The notes under the pieces are model-generated. The model saw only the letters and a list, made by a program, of their open reading frames with translations. It did no database searches and had not been told where the DNA came from. From Fen-1077 sp050014355 (GTDB lineage: Bacteria > Chloroflexota > Dehalococcoidia > Dehalococcoidales > RBG-16-60-22), in contig JBEKDL010000036.1 of assembly GCA_050014355.1 (NCBI GenBank), forward strand, positions 1 to 36,560: a DNA stretch of 36,560 nucleotides, written 5' to 3'. The translations under genes and the position numbers were made by a program. Positions 8,038-15,777 of the stretch are shown here, in pieces; position 1 is the first letter of the stretch; the number at the start of each line of letters is the position of its first letter.

Positions 8038-8066
8038 ATAATAATGAGAATTCAAGTACTTGTCAA
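8038..8066 (-). promoter_or_regulatory. Promoter of the orphan response regulator
   Basis: On the minus strand, TTGACA (8066-8061), 17 bp, TATTAT (8043-8038). The predicted transcript start near 8031 leaves about 8 nt before ATG 8023. Confidence 0.75.
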
Positions 8067-8115
8067 AGTCCAGCCTGAAAACCTTAGCCCGTTGATTACG
8101 CTCCGGTTCTTTGGC

Positions 8116-8144
8116 TTGACCTTCCACGGTAGAATTGTTACACT
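8116..8144 (+). promoter_or_regulatory. Promoter of the nadK operon
   Basis: TTGACC (8116-8121), 17 bp, TACACT (8139-8144). The transcript would begin near 8151, about 40 nt before nadK. Confidence 0.6.
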
Positions 8145-8154
8145 TTTCTTATTC

Positions 8155-8174
8155 CCTCTTCAATAAAGAAGAGG
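8155..8174 (+). promoter_or_regulatory. 5'-leader hairpin before nadK
   Basis: CCTCTTC (8155-8161) pairs perfectly with GAAGAGG (8168-8174) over AATAAA. It sits just after the predicted transcript start. It could stabilise the mRNA or regulate it; nothing more can be read. Confidence 0.4.
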
Positions 8175-8192
8175 ATTATTTAAATCAAGGTA

Positions 8193-9026
8193 ATGGCTGT
8201 GAAAAAAATTGGCATCCTCTTTCACCCCAAGGTACCGGCGACAGGCACCAAAGCGAGAGAGATAGAGGATTTTCTCAAGAAAAAGGGCGTATCCGTGTGG
8301 GTATGTTCCGCCTGGGATAAAGATACCGCCTGTGAGCAGGTAAAAGGCACCGACCTGGTTATTAGTGTGGGGGGCGATGGCACCATATTACGGGCCGTCC
8401 AGGCGCTGGTTCCGGGTTCGGTGCCTCTTTTAAGCATTAATCTGGGCAAACTCGGTTTTATGACCGAGCTATCTGCGGACGAAGCTTTACAAAAGCTGCC
8501 GGAGATATTAAAAGGAAAAGGCTGGGTTGACGAGCGCGCCATGCTCCGCGCGGAACTGGTCACCAGGGGTAAGCGGGCGCAGGTGTTTTACGCCCTGAAC
8601 GATATTGTGGTGGCGAGGGGGGAAATCGCGCGTATTATCAGGGTAGAAGCCAGCATCGATGGTCAGGCGCTCACGACTTACCGCGCCGACGGCGTGATTG
8701 TGGCGACGGCTACGGGCAGCACCGGTTACGCTTTAGCCGCCCGCGGCCCTGTCCTTTACCCCCAATCCCGGGACCTGCTGCTGCTGCCGGTGGCGCCCCA
8801 TTTGAGCCTGGCCTATCCCCTGGTGCTGCCGCCGGCGTCCACGGTGACGTTACGGTTGGAAACCTATCTCACGGCCACATTGAGTGTGGACGGCCACATC
8901 AATTTGCCGCTCGGTGATGGCGATACGGTCACGATAAAGCAGAGCCCTGATGTGGCCAGGTTTTTAAGAATCCGCCCCCGGGAATCTTTTTACAGCAGCC
9001 TGGAAGAAAAGCTGAAAGGAAAATAA
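8193..9026 (+). CDS. nadK: NAD kinase
   Basis: This 277-residue cytoplasmic enzyme phosphorylates NAD to NADP with ATP or polyphosphate. It has the diagnostic GGDGT at about 60-64, the acidic LNDIVV around Asn136/Asp137, and the NAD-binding TATGSTGYALAARGP around 172-186. The length is normal for the bacterial family (about 270-300). ATG 8193 follows AAGG closely. It is the first of three genes on the plus strand; the next start (GTG 9028) lies 1 nt after its stop, so translation is probably coupled. Confidence 0.95.
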   Translation: MAVKKIGILFHPKVPATGTKAREIEDFLKKKGVSVWVCSAWDKDTACEQVKGTDLVISVGGDGTILRAVQALVPGSVPLLSINLGKLGFMTELSADEALQKLPEILKGKGWVDERAMLRAELVTRGKRAQVFYALNDIVVARGEIARIIRVEASIDGQALTTYRADGVIVATATGSTGYALAARGPVLYPQSRDLLLLPVAPHLSLAYPLVLPPASTVTLRLETYLTATLSVDGHINLPLGDGDTVTIKQSPDVARFLRIRPRESFYSSLEEKLKGK

Positions 9027-9027
9027 G

Positions 9028-9495
9028 GTGTACAAGGTAGAGAAAGCCAGAATTCCCGACGTTCCTCAGATACACAAGCTCATTAACAGCTTCGCTGATA
9101 AAGGGCAGATGCTGGCGAGGCCCTTAAGCGAGATTTATGAGAGCATCCGTGACTTTTTTGTCATCAGGGAAGGCGGGGAAGTTATCGCCTGCGCCGCTTT
9201 GCATGTCGCCTGGTCGGACCTGGCGGAAATAAGGTCGGTCGCGGTAGCCGAGGAAAGCCAGAGGACAGGCGCCGGTGCCAGGCTGATTGCCGCCTGTCTC
9301 AAGGAAGCGGACGAGCTCGGGATTGCGACGATATTTTGCTTTACCTACAGGCCGGAATTTTTTAGAAAGCAGCGGTTTATCGACATCGACAAGATGGAGC
9401 TGCCGCGCAAGGTCTGGACGGACTGCTTCCGCTGCCCCAAGTTCCCCAACTGCGATGAAATAGCGCTGGTCTACCGCGCCGGGGAGAAGAGCTGA
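9028..9495 (+). CDS. GNAT acetyltransferase, N-acetylglutamate synthase-like short form
   Basis: A 155-residue single-domain GNAT protein. The acetyl-CoA site is in EIRSVAVAEESQRTGAGARL (V.x..Q..G.G..L), around residues 71-90. It resembles the short ArgA-like N-acetylglutamate synthases, including a Cys-bearing C-terminus (TDCFRCPKFPNCDE) found in that group, so a role in arginine synthesis is possible. No arg genes are nearby to support this. It starts with GTG 9028, preceded by GAAAGGAAAATAAG that overlaps the nadK stop. The following nudix gene begins 1 nt after its stop. Confidence 0.8.
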   Translation: MYKVEKARIPDVPQIHKLINSFADKGQMLARPLSEIYESIRDFFVIREGGEVIACAALHVAWSDLAEIRSVAVAEESQRTGAGARLIAACLKEADELGIATIFCFTYRPEFFRKQRFIDIDKMELPRKVWTDCFRCPKFPNCDEIALVYRAGEKS

Positions 9496-9496
9496 A

Positions 9497-10030
9497 GTGA
9501 ATCAAGAGAAAATCCTGTCCCGCAAAGTCATCTATAAAGGACGCATCCTGAAGCTGCGTGTCGATACCGTCCGGACGGTTGACGGGCGGCGGAGCACGCG
9601 GGAAATCGTGGAACATGACCCCTGCATCGCAGTCGTAGCCGTGGACGGGGAAGACAACGTCCTGCTGGTCAGGCAGTACCGCCTGGCGACGGGTAAAGAA
9701 CTGCTGGAGATACCAGCCGGCGGCATCGACCCCGGTGAAAGCCCCGAGGCGGCGGTGATAAGGGAAATGCGGGAGGAGACAGGCTTACGGCCGGATAAAG
9801 TGGAAAGACTGACCGGTTTTTACCTTTCGCCGGGATTTTGCAGCGAGTACCTCCACCTGTTTTTAGTGTCCGAATTCGAGCATGACCCACTCTCCGCCGA
9901 GGATTCTGCGGGAATCGAACTGGTACGCGTGCCGGTCTCACAGATACGGGAGTTAATCGCCGCCGGAAAAATCGAGGACGGTAAAAGCATCGCCGGGCTG
10001 CTGATGTTCCTGGAACTCAAGAAAACCTAA
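9497..10030 (+). CDS. nudF: Nudix hydrolase, ADP-ribose pyrophosphatase type
   Basis: This 177-residue protein likely cleaves ADP-ribose or a related nucleoside diphosphate sugar to AMP and a sugar phosphate. The complete Nudix box (G.....E.......REMREETGL) is at about 75-97. The N-terminus (SRKVIYKGRILKLRVDTV) and the downstream FYLSPGFCSEYLHLF match the ADP-ribose pyrophosphatase subgroup, in which a Pro about 15 residues after the box is typical. GTG 9497 lies 1 nt after the GNAT stop. Next to NAD kinase, a housekeeping role in NAD-derived nucleotides is reasonable. Exact substrate choice cannot be read. Confidence 0.88.
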   Translation: MNQEKILSRKVIYKGRILKLRVDTVRTVDGRRSTREIVEHDPCIAVVAVDGEDNVLLVRQYRLATGKELLEIPAGGIDPGESPEAAVIREMREETGLRPDKVERLTGFYLSPGFCSEYLHLFLVSEFEHDPLSAEDSAGIELVRVPVSQIRELIAAGKIEDGKSIAGLLMFLELKKT

Positions 10031-10039
10031 TGTTTTTCT

Positions 10040-10162
10040 GTCATTGCGAGGAGTCCCGATAAAATCGGGACGACGCGGCAATCCCTATCATCAAGCAGGC
10101 AGGTCATTGAGATTGCCACGCCTCCACCTGCGCTAAAGCTACGGCGGATGGCTCGCAATGAC
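10040..10162. repeat. MITE-like inverted-repeat element, copy A
   Basis: 123-bp element with perfect 11-bp terminal inverted repeats: GTCATTGCGAG (10040-10050) and CTCGCAATGAC (10152-10162). Inside is a strong hairpin (TCCCGAT/ATCGGGA near 10054-10070) and GCAATCC.TATCAT, which is also found in the 14803-14918 element. It has no coding capacity. It fills the gap between convergent genes and may act as a two-way terminator. Confidence 0.8.
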
Positions 10163-10166
10163 GGAA

Positions 10167-11549
10167 TCAGGCTTCTTCCCAGATCTTCCCGGGGTTAAGG
10201 ATACGTCGGGGATCGAGGACATCTTTAATCTTTTTCATCAGTTCGATGGCGACCGGGTCCATCGCTTTCTTCAGGAAACGCTGCTTTTCCAGTCCGATGC
10301 CGTGCTCGCCGGAGATAACGCCGCCCAGTGAAAGCGCTATCTCGATAATCTCGTCCACGCACTTGTGCGCCCGTTCGAAATGCTCCTTATCGCGGCTGTC
10401 CGTGAGCACCACCGGGTGGAAATTGCCATCACCGATATGCCCGGCGAAGCTCAAGGGCACATCATAGCGCCTGGCGGCCTCCTGGCCCCGTCTGATGAAC
10501 TCGGCGATCTTGTCACGGGGTACGGATACATCGTCATTAACAATGGTGTGTGCGCGACTTGAAATATCGGAGAAATGGGCGCTCCGCGCCTGCCAGTACG
10601 GGGCTGCCTGCGCTTTGTCGCCGGCCATTATGACCTCGGCGGCGCTCTTTTTACATAGAGAAAATATCTGTTGGGCTTCAGCTTCGACCGATTCCGGCAG
10701 GCCATCCACCTGGATGAGCAGGATAACCTGGCTAACCGCGAGTGTCTGTTCAGGAATCAGCCCTCGGTACTTTTCAAACGTCCAGTTGTCTACGAACTCG
10801 GCTTTCGAGGGCAGGACGCCGGCGGTTATAATTTCCGATACAGCCTCGCCAGCGACGGCCACATCGCTGAAAACGGCGACAACGGTTTTTTCAGCCTTCG
10901 GGGCCGGCAGCAGGCGCAGCGTTATTTTGCTGATAACGCCCAGCGTGCCCTCGGAGCCGGTGAAAAGCATCATCAATTCGTACCCCGTCCGGTTCTTCGG
11001 GGTAAGACCCCCCAGCTTGACTATCCGCCCGTCCGCCAGCGCCACTTCCAGCCCGAGGACGTACTGCTTGGTGACGCCGTACTTCAGGCAGGAAGGGCCG
11101 CCGGAGTTTTCCGCCACCACGCCGCCCATCGTGCAGCCGGCGGCACTCTGGGGGTCGGGCGGAAAGAATAGTCCCTCCCGGGCTAAAGCGTTATTGAAGT
11201 CCTGCAAAATGACGCCCGGCTCGACGGTCGCGTTGAGGTTATTTTTGTTTATCTCGATTATACGGTCCATGCGCGTCGTGACGAGGACGATGCCGCCCTT
11301 TATCGGGATGGAGCCCCCGCTTACGTTGGTGCCCCCGCCCCGGGGCGTGACGGGAATACCATTTTCATTCGCGAACTTGAGGACTTCCGATATCTGGGCC
11401 GCATCGACGGGCAACACCACGACATCGGGTTTATGCGACCACAGGTTCATGGCGTCGTAAGAGTAGGCTATCATGTCCTCTTTTGACGCCAGCACGTTTT
11501 CTTTGCCGACGATTTTACGCAATTGTTCGATTTGCCGGGAATCAATCAT
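10167..11549 (-). CDS. FAD-linked 2-hydroxyacid oxidase, GlcD type
   Basis: This 460-residue flavoprotein is of the glycolate/D-lactate dehydrogenase family. The PCMH-type FAD domain covers about 37-215, with PRGGGTNVSGGSIP and GCTMGGVVAENSGG. The FAD-oxidase C-terminal domain follows, with AGHIGDGNFHP and SGEHGIGLEK. It would oxidise a 2-hydroxyacid such as glycolate or D-lactate and pass electrons to Fe-S partners. The same strand carries a LutB-like protein and a CCG-domain protein at 15778-17993, the usual partners of such oxidases. It is the last gene of the minus-strand run, 53 nt after the cation efflux gene. Substrate is not readable. Confidence 0.9.
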   Translation of the reverse strand: MIDSRQIEQLRKIVGKENVLASKEDMIAYSYDAMNLWSHKPDVVVLPVDAAQISEVLKFANENGIPVTPRGGGTNVSGGSIPIKGGIVLVTTRMDRIIEINKNNLNATVEPGVILQDFNNALAREGLFFPPDPQSAAGCTMGGVVAENSGGPSCLKYGVTKQYVLGLEVALADGRIVKLGGLTPKNRTGYELMMLFTGSEGTLGVISKITLRLLPAPKAEKTVVAVFSDVAVAGEAVSEIITAGVLPSKAEFVDNWTFEKYRGLIPEQTLAVSQVILLIQVDGLPESVEAEAQQIFSLCKKSAAEVIMAGDKAQAAPYWQARSAHFSDISSRAHTIVNDDVSVPRDKIAEFIRRGQEAARRYDVPLSFAGHIGDGNFHPVVLTDSRDKEHFERAHKCVDEIIEIALSLGGVISGEHGIGLEKQRFLKKAMDPVAIELMKKIKDVLDPRRILNPGKIWEEA

Positions 11550-11602
11550 ATAACTTCGTTCCCCGGTATTACTTTACCGTGTCGGGGGCTGCCTGTTCAA
11601 GC

Positions 11603-12517
11603 TTAGTGCTGATTGGCCTGCGGGAGATTGCACACCAGGCCCGTGGGGCAAGACTCGCATTCGAGCTGGAGGGTGGTGTGAGTGATATTGAAATTCTCGG
11701 CCAGCACGTGGTTTACCTTGGTTAAAATATCGCCACTCTGGCTTACCGTCTGGTCGGTGATGCTTAAATGGGCGCTCATGGCATAAATGCCGGAGGTAAT
11801 CGTCCAGATGTGGATGTCATGTAAGTCTTCCACGCCCGCGATGGTTTTTACGGCGGCGGTCACCTTTTCTATCTCTATGTGCGCGGGCACGGATTCCAGC
11901 AGGATGTCCGCCGATTCCCTGACAATGCCCACAGCGCCCCACAAGATAACAATGCCGATAACGACCGCCAGGATGGGGTCAGCGATATACCAGCCGGTAA
12001 AATAAATGATGGCCCCGGCAGCAATCACGCCCACGGATGACAGCGTATCGCCGATGACATGCCAGAAAGCGGCCCGGATGTTGATACTCTTTTCACTTCC
12101 GCGCCTTAACAGGAACATGCTGATGAGATTGGCCACCAGCCCGATAAACGCTACTGCCATCATCAGCGGGCTTTTTACGGTAGGAAGTGCGGAAAATCTC
12201 CGGTAGGCCTCATAAAATATGAAGACGGAAACGAGAATAAGGACAGTGCCGTTGGCCAGGGCGGCCATGATTTCGGCGCGGTGAAAGCCATAAGTCCGGG
12301 TAGGTGTCGCCGGCCTCCTGGCCAGGTTCATCGCGAAAAGCCCCAGTCCCAGGGCCAGAGCGTCGGTCAGCATGTGGCCGGCGTCGCTTAATAGCGCCAG
12401 GCTATGGCTCAAGATGCCGCCGCCGATTTCCGCCGCCATGATGACCAGCACCAGGACAAGCGTTATTTTCAGAGGCCGTGTGACGGCGGAGGCCAGACGC
12501 TCTTCTTCATGCTGCAT
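11603..12517 (-). CDS. Cation diffusion facilitator (CzcD/ZitB-like)
   Basis: A 304-residue membrane protein that exports divalent metals such as zinc in exchange for protons. Six membrane segments lie in residues 15-205. The metal site is seen in SDAGHMLTDA (H.x.x.D on TM2) and HVIGDTLSSVG (TM5). The cytoplasmic C-terminal domain (about 210-304) has HDIHIW and ends with a Cys/His-bearing tail (CESCPTGLVC), perhaps a metal-sensing extension. ATG 12517 has AAGG upstream. It sits inside a hydroxyacid catabolic run, so its link to the neighbours is unclear. Confidence 0.92.
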   Translation of the reverse strand: MQHEEERLASAVTRPLKITLVLVLVIMAAEIGGGILSHSLALLSDAGHMLTDALALGLGLFAMNLARRPATPTRTYGFHRAEIMAALANGTVLILVSVFIFYEAYRRFSALPTVKSPLMMAVAFIGLVANLISMFLLRRGSEKSINIRAAFWHVIGDTLSSVGVIAAGAIIYFTGWYIADPILAVVIGIVILWGAVGIVRESADILLESVPAHIEIEKVTAAVKTIAGVEDLHDIHIWTITSGIYAMSAHLSITDQTVSQSGDILTKVNHVLAENFNITHTTLQLECESCPTGLVCNLPQANQH

Positions 12518-12563
12518 ATCATTACCTTAACGCGTCGGGGAAAGGTATTCAAGTCGAGAAAAT

Positions 12564-13538
12564 TTATTTCTTTTCAGGCAGTCCCAGGATTTGGCTCAAT
12601 CGCATGGGGGTATAGCTACCCGGCGGCTCGTGATTAGCCGCCATTTTCTGCGTAATCTCCACCAGCTTTTCGTTCAATGGCGCTTTGAGCCCCAGTTTCT
12701 TCGCCACCCGTACAATCTCTCCGTTGAGAAACTCGGTCTCGACGCTGCCCTGCTGGCGGGCCAGGCTCTGCCACGTCGAGCTTTGCGCCGCGGTGCTAAG
12801 ATGGCCGCGCACGTTTTTCGTCTCCGGCCAGTCCCTGATGACCTGCTCCTGTGATATCCACTTGATACCGGCCCTGGCCACGATAGCGCGGGCTTCCTCG
12901 AAGATGGCGTTTTCCATCGAACTTTCGCTTCCCCATTCGCTTCCGGTAATAGCGTCGATAGCATTACTCAAGTTGGACATGAGCTTACCCCATTTGTAGG
13001 GCATGATTTCACTTACCGTTCGCACGAGGTAGCCGGCCGCGCGCAGTTCTCCGGCCACCGCTTCAATCGTTGCATCCGTCCCTTCCGGATAACGACCCAT
13101 GATGTACCAGCCCGGCGGGTCGCGGCGACAAACCACTTCGCCATCGGCCAGGAACACCGCGCCCACCCTCACCATGACACCGTAGACATCTGGGAAATAG
13201 CGGGCCGCTATTTCCTCGTTGCGCACCCCGTTCTGGAAACAAAAAATCGGCACATTTTCCGTTATCTTTTTGAGGTCTTTCAGCGCCCCTTCCGTGTCCT
13301 GCCCTTTCATACAGAGACAGACGACATCGCCGCGCGTAAATTTGACCTGCTCTGGACTGGTGACCGCCGGGATGCTTAGTACGAAGGTTTGAGTCGGTGT
13401 GACAAGGCGCAGACCACGACTGTTTATCACGCTCACATGCCCCGGCCGCCCGATGAGAACCACACCGTGCCCGGTGCGCGCCAGGTGGCCGCCCATGATG
13501 CTGCCGATGCCTCCGGCCCCGTAGATAATAAAGCGCAT
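12564..13538 (-). CDS. Ketopantoate reductase (PanE/ApbA) family oxidoreductase
   Basis: A 324-residue NADP-dependent oxidoreductase with an N-terminal Rossmann motif GAGGIG at about 8-13, HLARTGH, and a C-terminal helical domain with the substrate-binding KWGKLMSNLSNAI (catalytic Lys, then Asn). The family includes panE, which reduces ketopantoate, but many members act on other 2-oxoacids. Position inside a hydroxyacid cluster, 8 nt after the cyclase gene, makes a 2-oxoacid or hydroxyacid substrate plausible. I therefore do not assign panE. ATG 13538 has AGG 8 nt upstream. Confidence 0.85.
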   Translation of the reverse strand: MRFIIYGAGGIGSIMGGHLARTGHGVVLIGRPGHVSVINSRGLRLVTPTQTFVLSIPAVTSPEQVKFTRGDVVCLCMKGQDTEGALKDLKKITENVPIFCFQNGVRNEEIAARYFPDVYGVMVRVGAVFLADGEVVCRRDPPGWYIMGRYPEGTDATIEAVAGELRAAGYLVRTVSEIMPYKWGKLMSNLSNAIDAITGSEWGSESSMENAIFEEARAIVARAGIKWISQEQVIRDWPETKNVRGHLSTAAQSSTWQSLARQQGSVETEFLNGEIVRVAKKLGLKAPLNEKLVEITQKMAANHEPPGSYTPMRLSQILGLPEKK

Positions 13539-13546
13539 TTCAGAAC

Positions 13547-14191
13547 CTACAGCGGCCTGATGATAGCGCGGCAGGGGGCGGCATCGCCCTTACGCAGCCG
13601 GAGCGGTACGGCTAGAAGCTCATAGCGGCCGGGTTTGACCCCCTTAAGATTTACCTCTTCGAGGATAGAGACGCCGCCATTCAGGAACAACTTATGCACT
13701 ACCCGGTTATCTTCCCGGTCTTCGTAACCGCCTACGGTGATATAGTCGATGCCGATGAGCCGGACTTTTTTCTCAACCAAGAAACGCGCCGCTTCGTTAG
13801 AGATATAGACATAGGGCGTAACGAAGGTGTCGGTATCGTAGACCCAGGACGAGTTTTTAGTTTTAAAGAGCAGGCGCTCCCCGGGCTGGATATCATAAGG
13901 TTCAAGCTCGGCGGGTTTTATCGAGTCGGTATCCTTAATCTCGATAACGCGCGCCGGCCCGATGAAAGTGTCCAGAGGCAGCGCGTCGATGGTCGTCCCG
14001 TCAACAAAAAAGTGGCGCGGGGAATCGACGTGAGTGCCGGTGTGGGAAATCATGGTTATCTGCGCCATGGTAACCGGGGCGCCCTTATCCGGGTCACGGA
14101 CGAGCTTGATTTTCACTTTAGGGTCGTTAGGTCCGCCGACCATGCCGGCGTAGATTGGTAAGGAAATGTCTATCCAGTCTGATTTAGCCAT
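13547..14191 (-). CDS. Cyclase-family (kynurenine formamidase-like) metal hydrolase
   Basis: A 214-residue protein of the cyclase/arylformamidase family. It has the metal-binding HTGTHVDSPRHF at about 50-61 (HxGTHxDxPxH) and the distal LIGIDYITVGGYE and HKLFLNGGVSILEEV. Members hydrolyse amide or lactone bonds on small metabolites; the substrate here is unknown. Start ATG 14191 has a strong AGGAGG site. It is followed by the ketopantoate-reductase-like gene with 8 nt between, and lies 18 nt after the dehydratase beta gene, so it belongs to that operon. Confidence 0.88.
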   Translation of the reverse strand: MAKSDWIDISLPIYAGMVGGPNDPKVKIKLVRDPDKGAPVTMAQITMISHTGTHVDSPRHFFVDGTTIDALPLDTFIGPARVIEIKDTDSIKPAELEPYDIQPGERLLFKTKNSSWVYDTDTFVTPYVYISNEAARFLVEKKVRLIGIDYITVGGYEDREDNRVVHKLFLNGGVSILEEVNLKGVKPGRYELLAVPLRLRKGDAAPCRAIIRPL

Positions 14192-14209
14192 GCGCGCCTC
14201 CTATAAAAT

Positions 14210-14773
14210 TCACGTTATAGAACGATTTATTCTATATGCTTCTCTCCCCTCCTCATACAGGTCCCGGCCGCTAATATCGTTAATGACCGTCAGCGGGAAA
14301 TCTTTTACCTCCAGGCACAGGACTGCCTCCGGGCCGAGGTCAGGATAGGCGACGACTTCAGATTGCGTAATACATTTCGACAGTAAAGCGCCCGCGCCGC
14401 CGACAGCCGCGAAATAGACCGCGCGGTATTTTTTCATGGCATCCTTTACTTCCACCGAGCGCGGACCCTTACCTATCATCCCCTTAAGCCCTGCAGCGAG
14501 CAGGCGGGGCGTGAACTCGTCCATGCGCGTGCTCGTCGTCGGTCCCGCCGAGCCAATAACGCGGCCGGGCGGCGCGGGGGAGGGCCCGACATAATAAAGC
14601 GTCTGTCCCCTGATATCAAACGGCAGGCGCTCACCGCGCTCCAGGGCCTCTACCATTCTCTTGTGCGCCGCGTCACGCGCGGTATAGATAACTCCGGAAA
14701 GCAGGACAGCGTCACCCGCCTTCAGGTCGGAGATAGCCCTTTCGGTTAGCGGTAGTCTTATTTTTTTGGCCAT
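14210..14773 (-). CDS. Fumarate hydratase/L-tartrate dehydratase, beta subunit
   Basis: A 187-residue protein that forms the C-terminal half of class I, Fe-S-dependent hydro-lyases (fumarase A/B, tartrate dehydratase). The family features are LSGVIYTARDAAHKRM near the start, YVGPSPAPPG, and IGSAGPTTSTRMD around 75-90. With the alpha subunit at 14928 it would interconvert fumarate and malate or dehydrate tartrate. The two subunit genes are separated by a 116-bp inverted-repeat element, an unusual place inside an operon. The site before ATG 14773 is weak (no good SD). Fumarase and tartrate dehydratase cannot be told apart here. Confidence 0.9.
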   Translation of the reverse strand: MAKKIRLPLTERAISDLKAGDAVLLSGVIYTARDAAHKRMVEALERGERLPFDIRGQTLYYVGPSPAPPGRVIGSAGPTTSTRMDEFTPRLLAAGLKGMIGKGPRSVEVKDAMKKYRAVYFAAVGGAGALLSKCITQSEVVAYPDLGPEAVLCLEVKDFPLTVINDISGRDLYEEGREAYRINRSIT

Positions 14774-14802
14774 AGTATCTATCTTTAATTTTTCATCAAC
14801 AT

Positions 14803-14918
14803 GTCATTGCGAGCGAAGCGAAGCAATCCGTATCATTGCCTTCCTGAATTTTCTATTCCATTTTTCACTCGACATCATCAATAGTAGCGATTGCTTCGGG
14901 CTCTGCCCTCGCAATGAC
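14803..14918. repeat. MITE-like inverted-repeat element, copy B
   Basis: 116-bp element with the same 11-bp ends as copy A: GTCATTGCGAG (14803-14813) and CTCGCAATGAC (14908-14918). It has inner inverted repeats GAAGCAATC (14820-14828) and GATTGCTTC (14889-14897). It lies between the alpha and beta dehydratase genes. It carries no open frame of note. Confidence 0.8.
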
Positions 14919-14927
14919 GGTAATTTT

Positions 14928-15776
14928 TTACAGCACCACCTCCCGGTGCCGGGCGCTGTGGCATTGGAGGTTGACCGCTACCGGCAGGCCGGCGATATGG
15001 GCCGGGAAACTCTCGGCGTGCACGGCCAGCGCGGTAATCCTCCCCCCGTAACCTGCCGGCCCGATGCCCAGCCGGTTCACCCTCTTTAAAATCTCTTTTT
15101 CGAGGTCGGCGGTCTCCGCATCTGCGCTGGGTTCTCCTACCTGCCTCAATAAAGCGTGCTTGGCTAAAAATAAGGCCTTTTCCGCCGAACCGCCGATGCC
15201 CACCCCGACTATCAACGGAGGGCAGGGCCGGCTCCCAGCTTCATCGACAACTTTAACGACGAATTCTATCACGCCCTGTTTGCCCGCCGCCGGCAGCAGC
15301 ATGCCCAGCCGGCTCATGTTCTCCGTGCCACCGCCCTTGGGCATGACGGCGATTTTAAGTTTATCACCGGGTACGATTTCCGTATGAATGACCGCCGGGG
15401 TGTTATCCCCGGTATTAGTCCGGGCGGTAAAAGGGCGGGAGACCATGGAGCTTCGTAAAAATCCTTCTTTAACGGCCAGGCGAACGCCTTCGTTGACGGC
15501 CTCATCGAGGTCTCCACCGATGATACGAACATCCTGCCCGATTTCCAGGAAGACCACCGCCGTCCCGCAGTCCTGGCAGAGCGGTATTTTTTCCGAGGCG
15601 GCAATTGCGGCGTTTTCCAATATGGCGTCGATTGCCTCGCGACCCGGGTGCGACTCTTCTTCCCGGTACGCTTTTTTAAGGGCGGCCAGGACGTCCTCGC
15701 CGAGTTCGCAGCATGCCTGTTTGAGCAGGCTGGAGACTGCCTCGGTGATATCGACGGAGCTAATCTGGCGCATCAT
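14928..15776 (-). CDS. Fumarate hydratase/L-tartrate dehydratase, alpha subunit
   Basis: A 282-residue N-terminal half of the class I Fe-S hydro-lyase, which carries the [4Fe-4S] cluster. Cluster Cys candidates lie in PLCQDCGT (about 65-72), in the PCPPLIVGVGIGG region and near the C-terminus (LQCHSARH). MPKGGGTENMS is a family mark. Start choice: GTG 15785 overlaps the upstream gene, while ATG 15776 has GGAG about 8 nt upstream, so I use the latter. It lies directly behind the LutB-like gene, with the two overlapping or adjacent, and before the beta subunit. Substrate may be fumarate/malate or tartrate. Confidence 0.9.
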   Translation of the reverse strand: MMRQISSVDITEAVSSLLKQACCELGEDVLAALKKAYREEESHPGREAIDAILENAAIAASEKIPLCQDCGTAVVFLEIGQDVRIIGGDLDEAVNEGVRLAVKEGFLRSSMVSRPFTARTNTGDNTPAVIHTEIVPGDKLKIAVMPKGGGTENMSRLGMLLPAAGKQGVIEFVVKVVDEAGSRPCPPLIVGVGIGGSAEKALFLAKHALLRQVGEPSADAETADLEKEILKRVNRLGIGPAGYGGRITALAVHAESFPAHIAGLPVAVNLQCHSARHREVVL

Positions 15777-15777
15777 A

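Noticed and set aside
10495..11460. 321-codon plus-strand open frame
   Set aside because: Shadow of the GlcD-like oxidase gene; low-complexity Ser/Pro/Thr-rich translation with no motif.
10040..14918. GTCATTGCGAG repeats as parts of a CRISPR array
   Set aside because: They occur as inverted pairs bounding single elements, without regular spacers.
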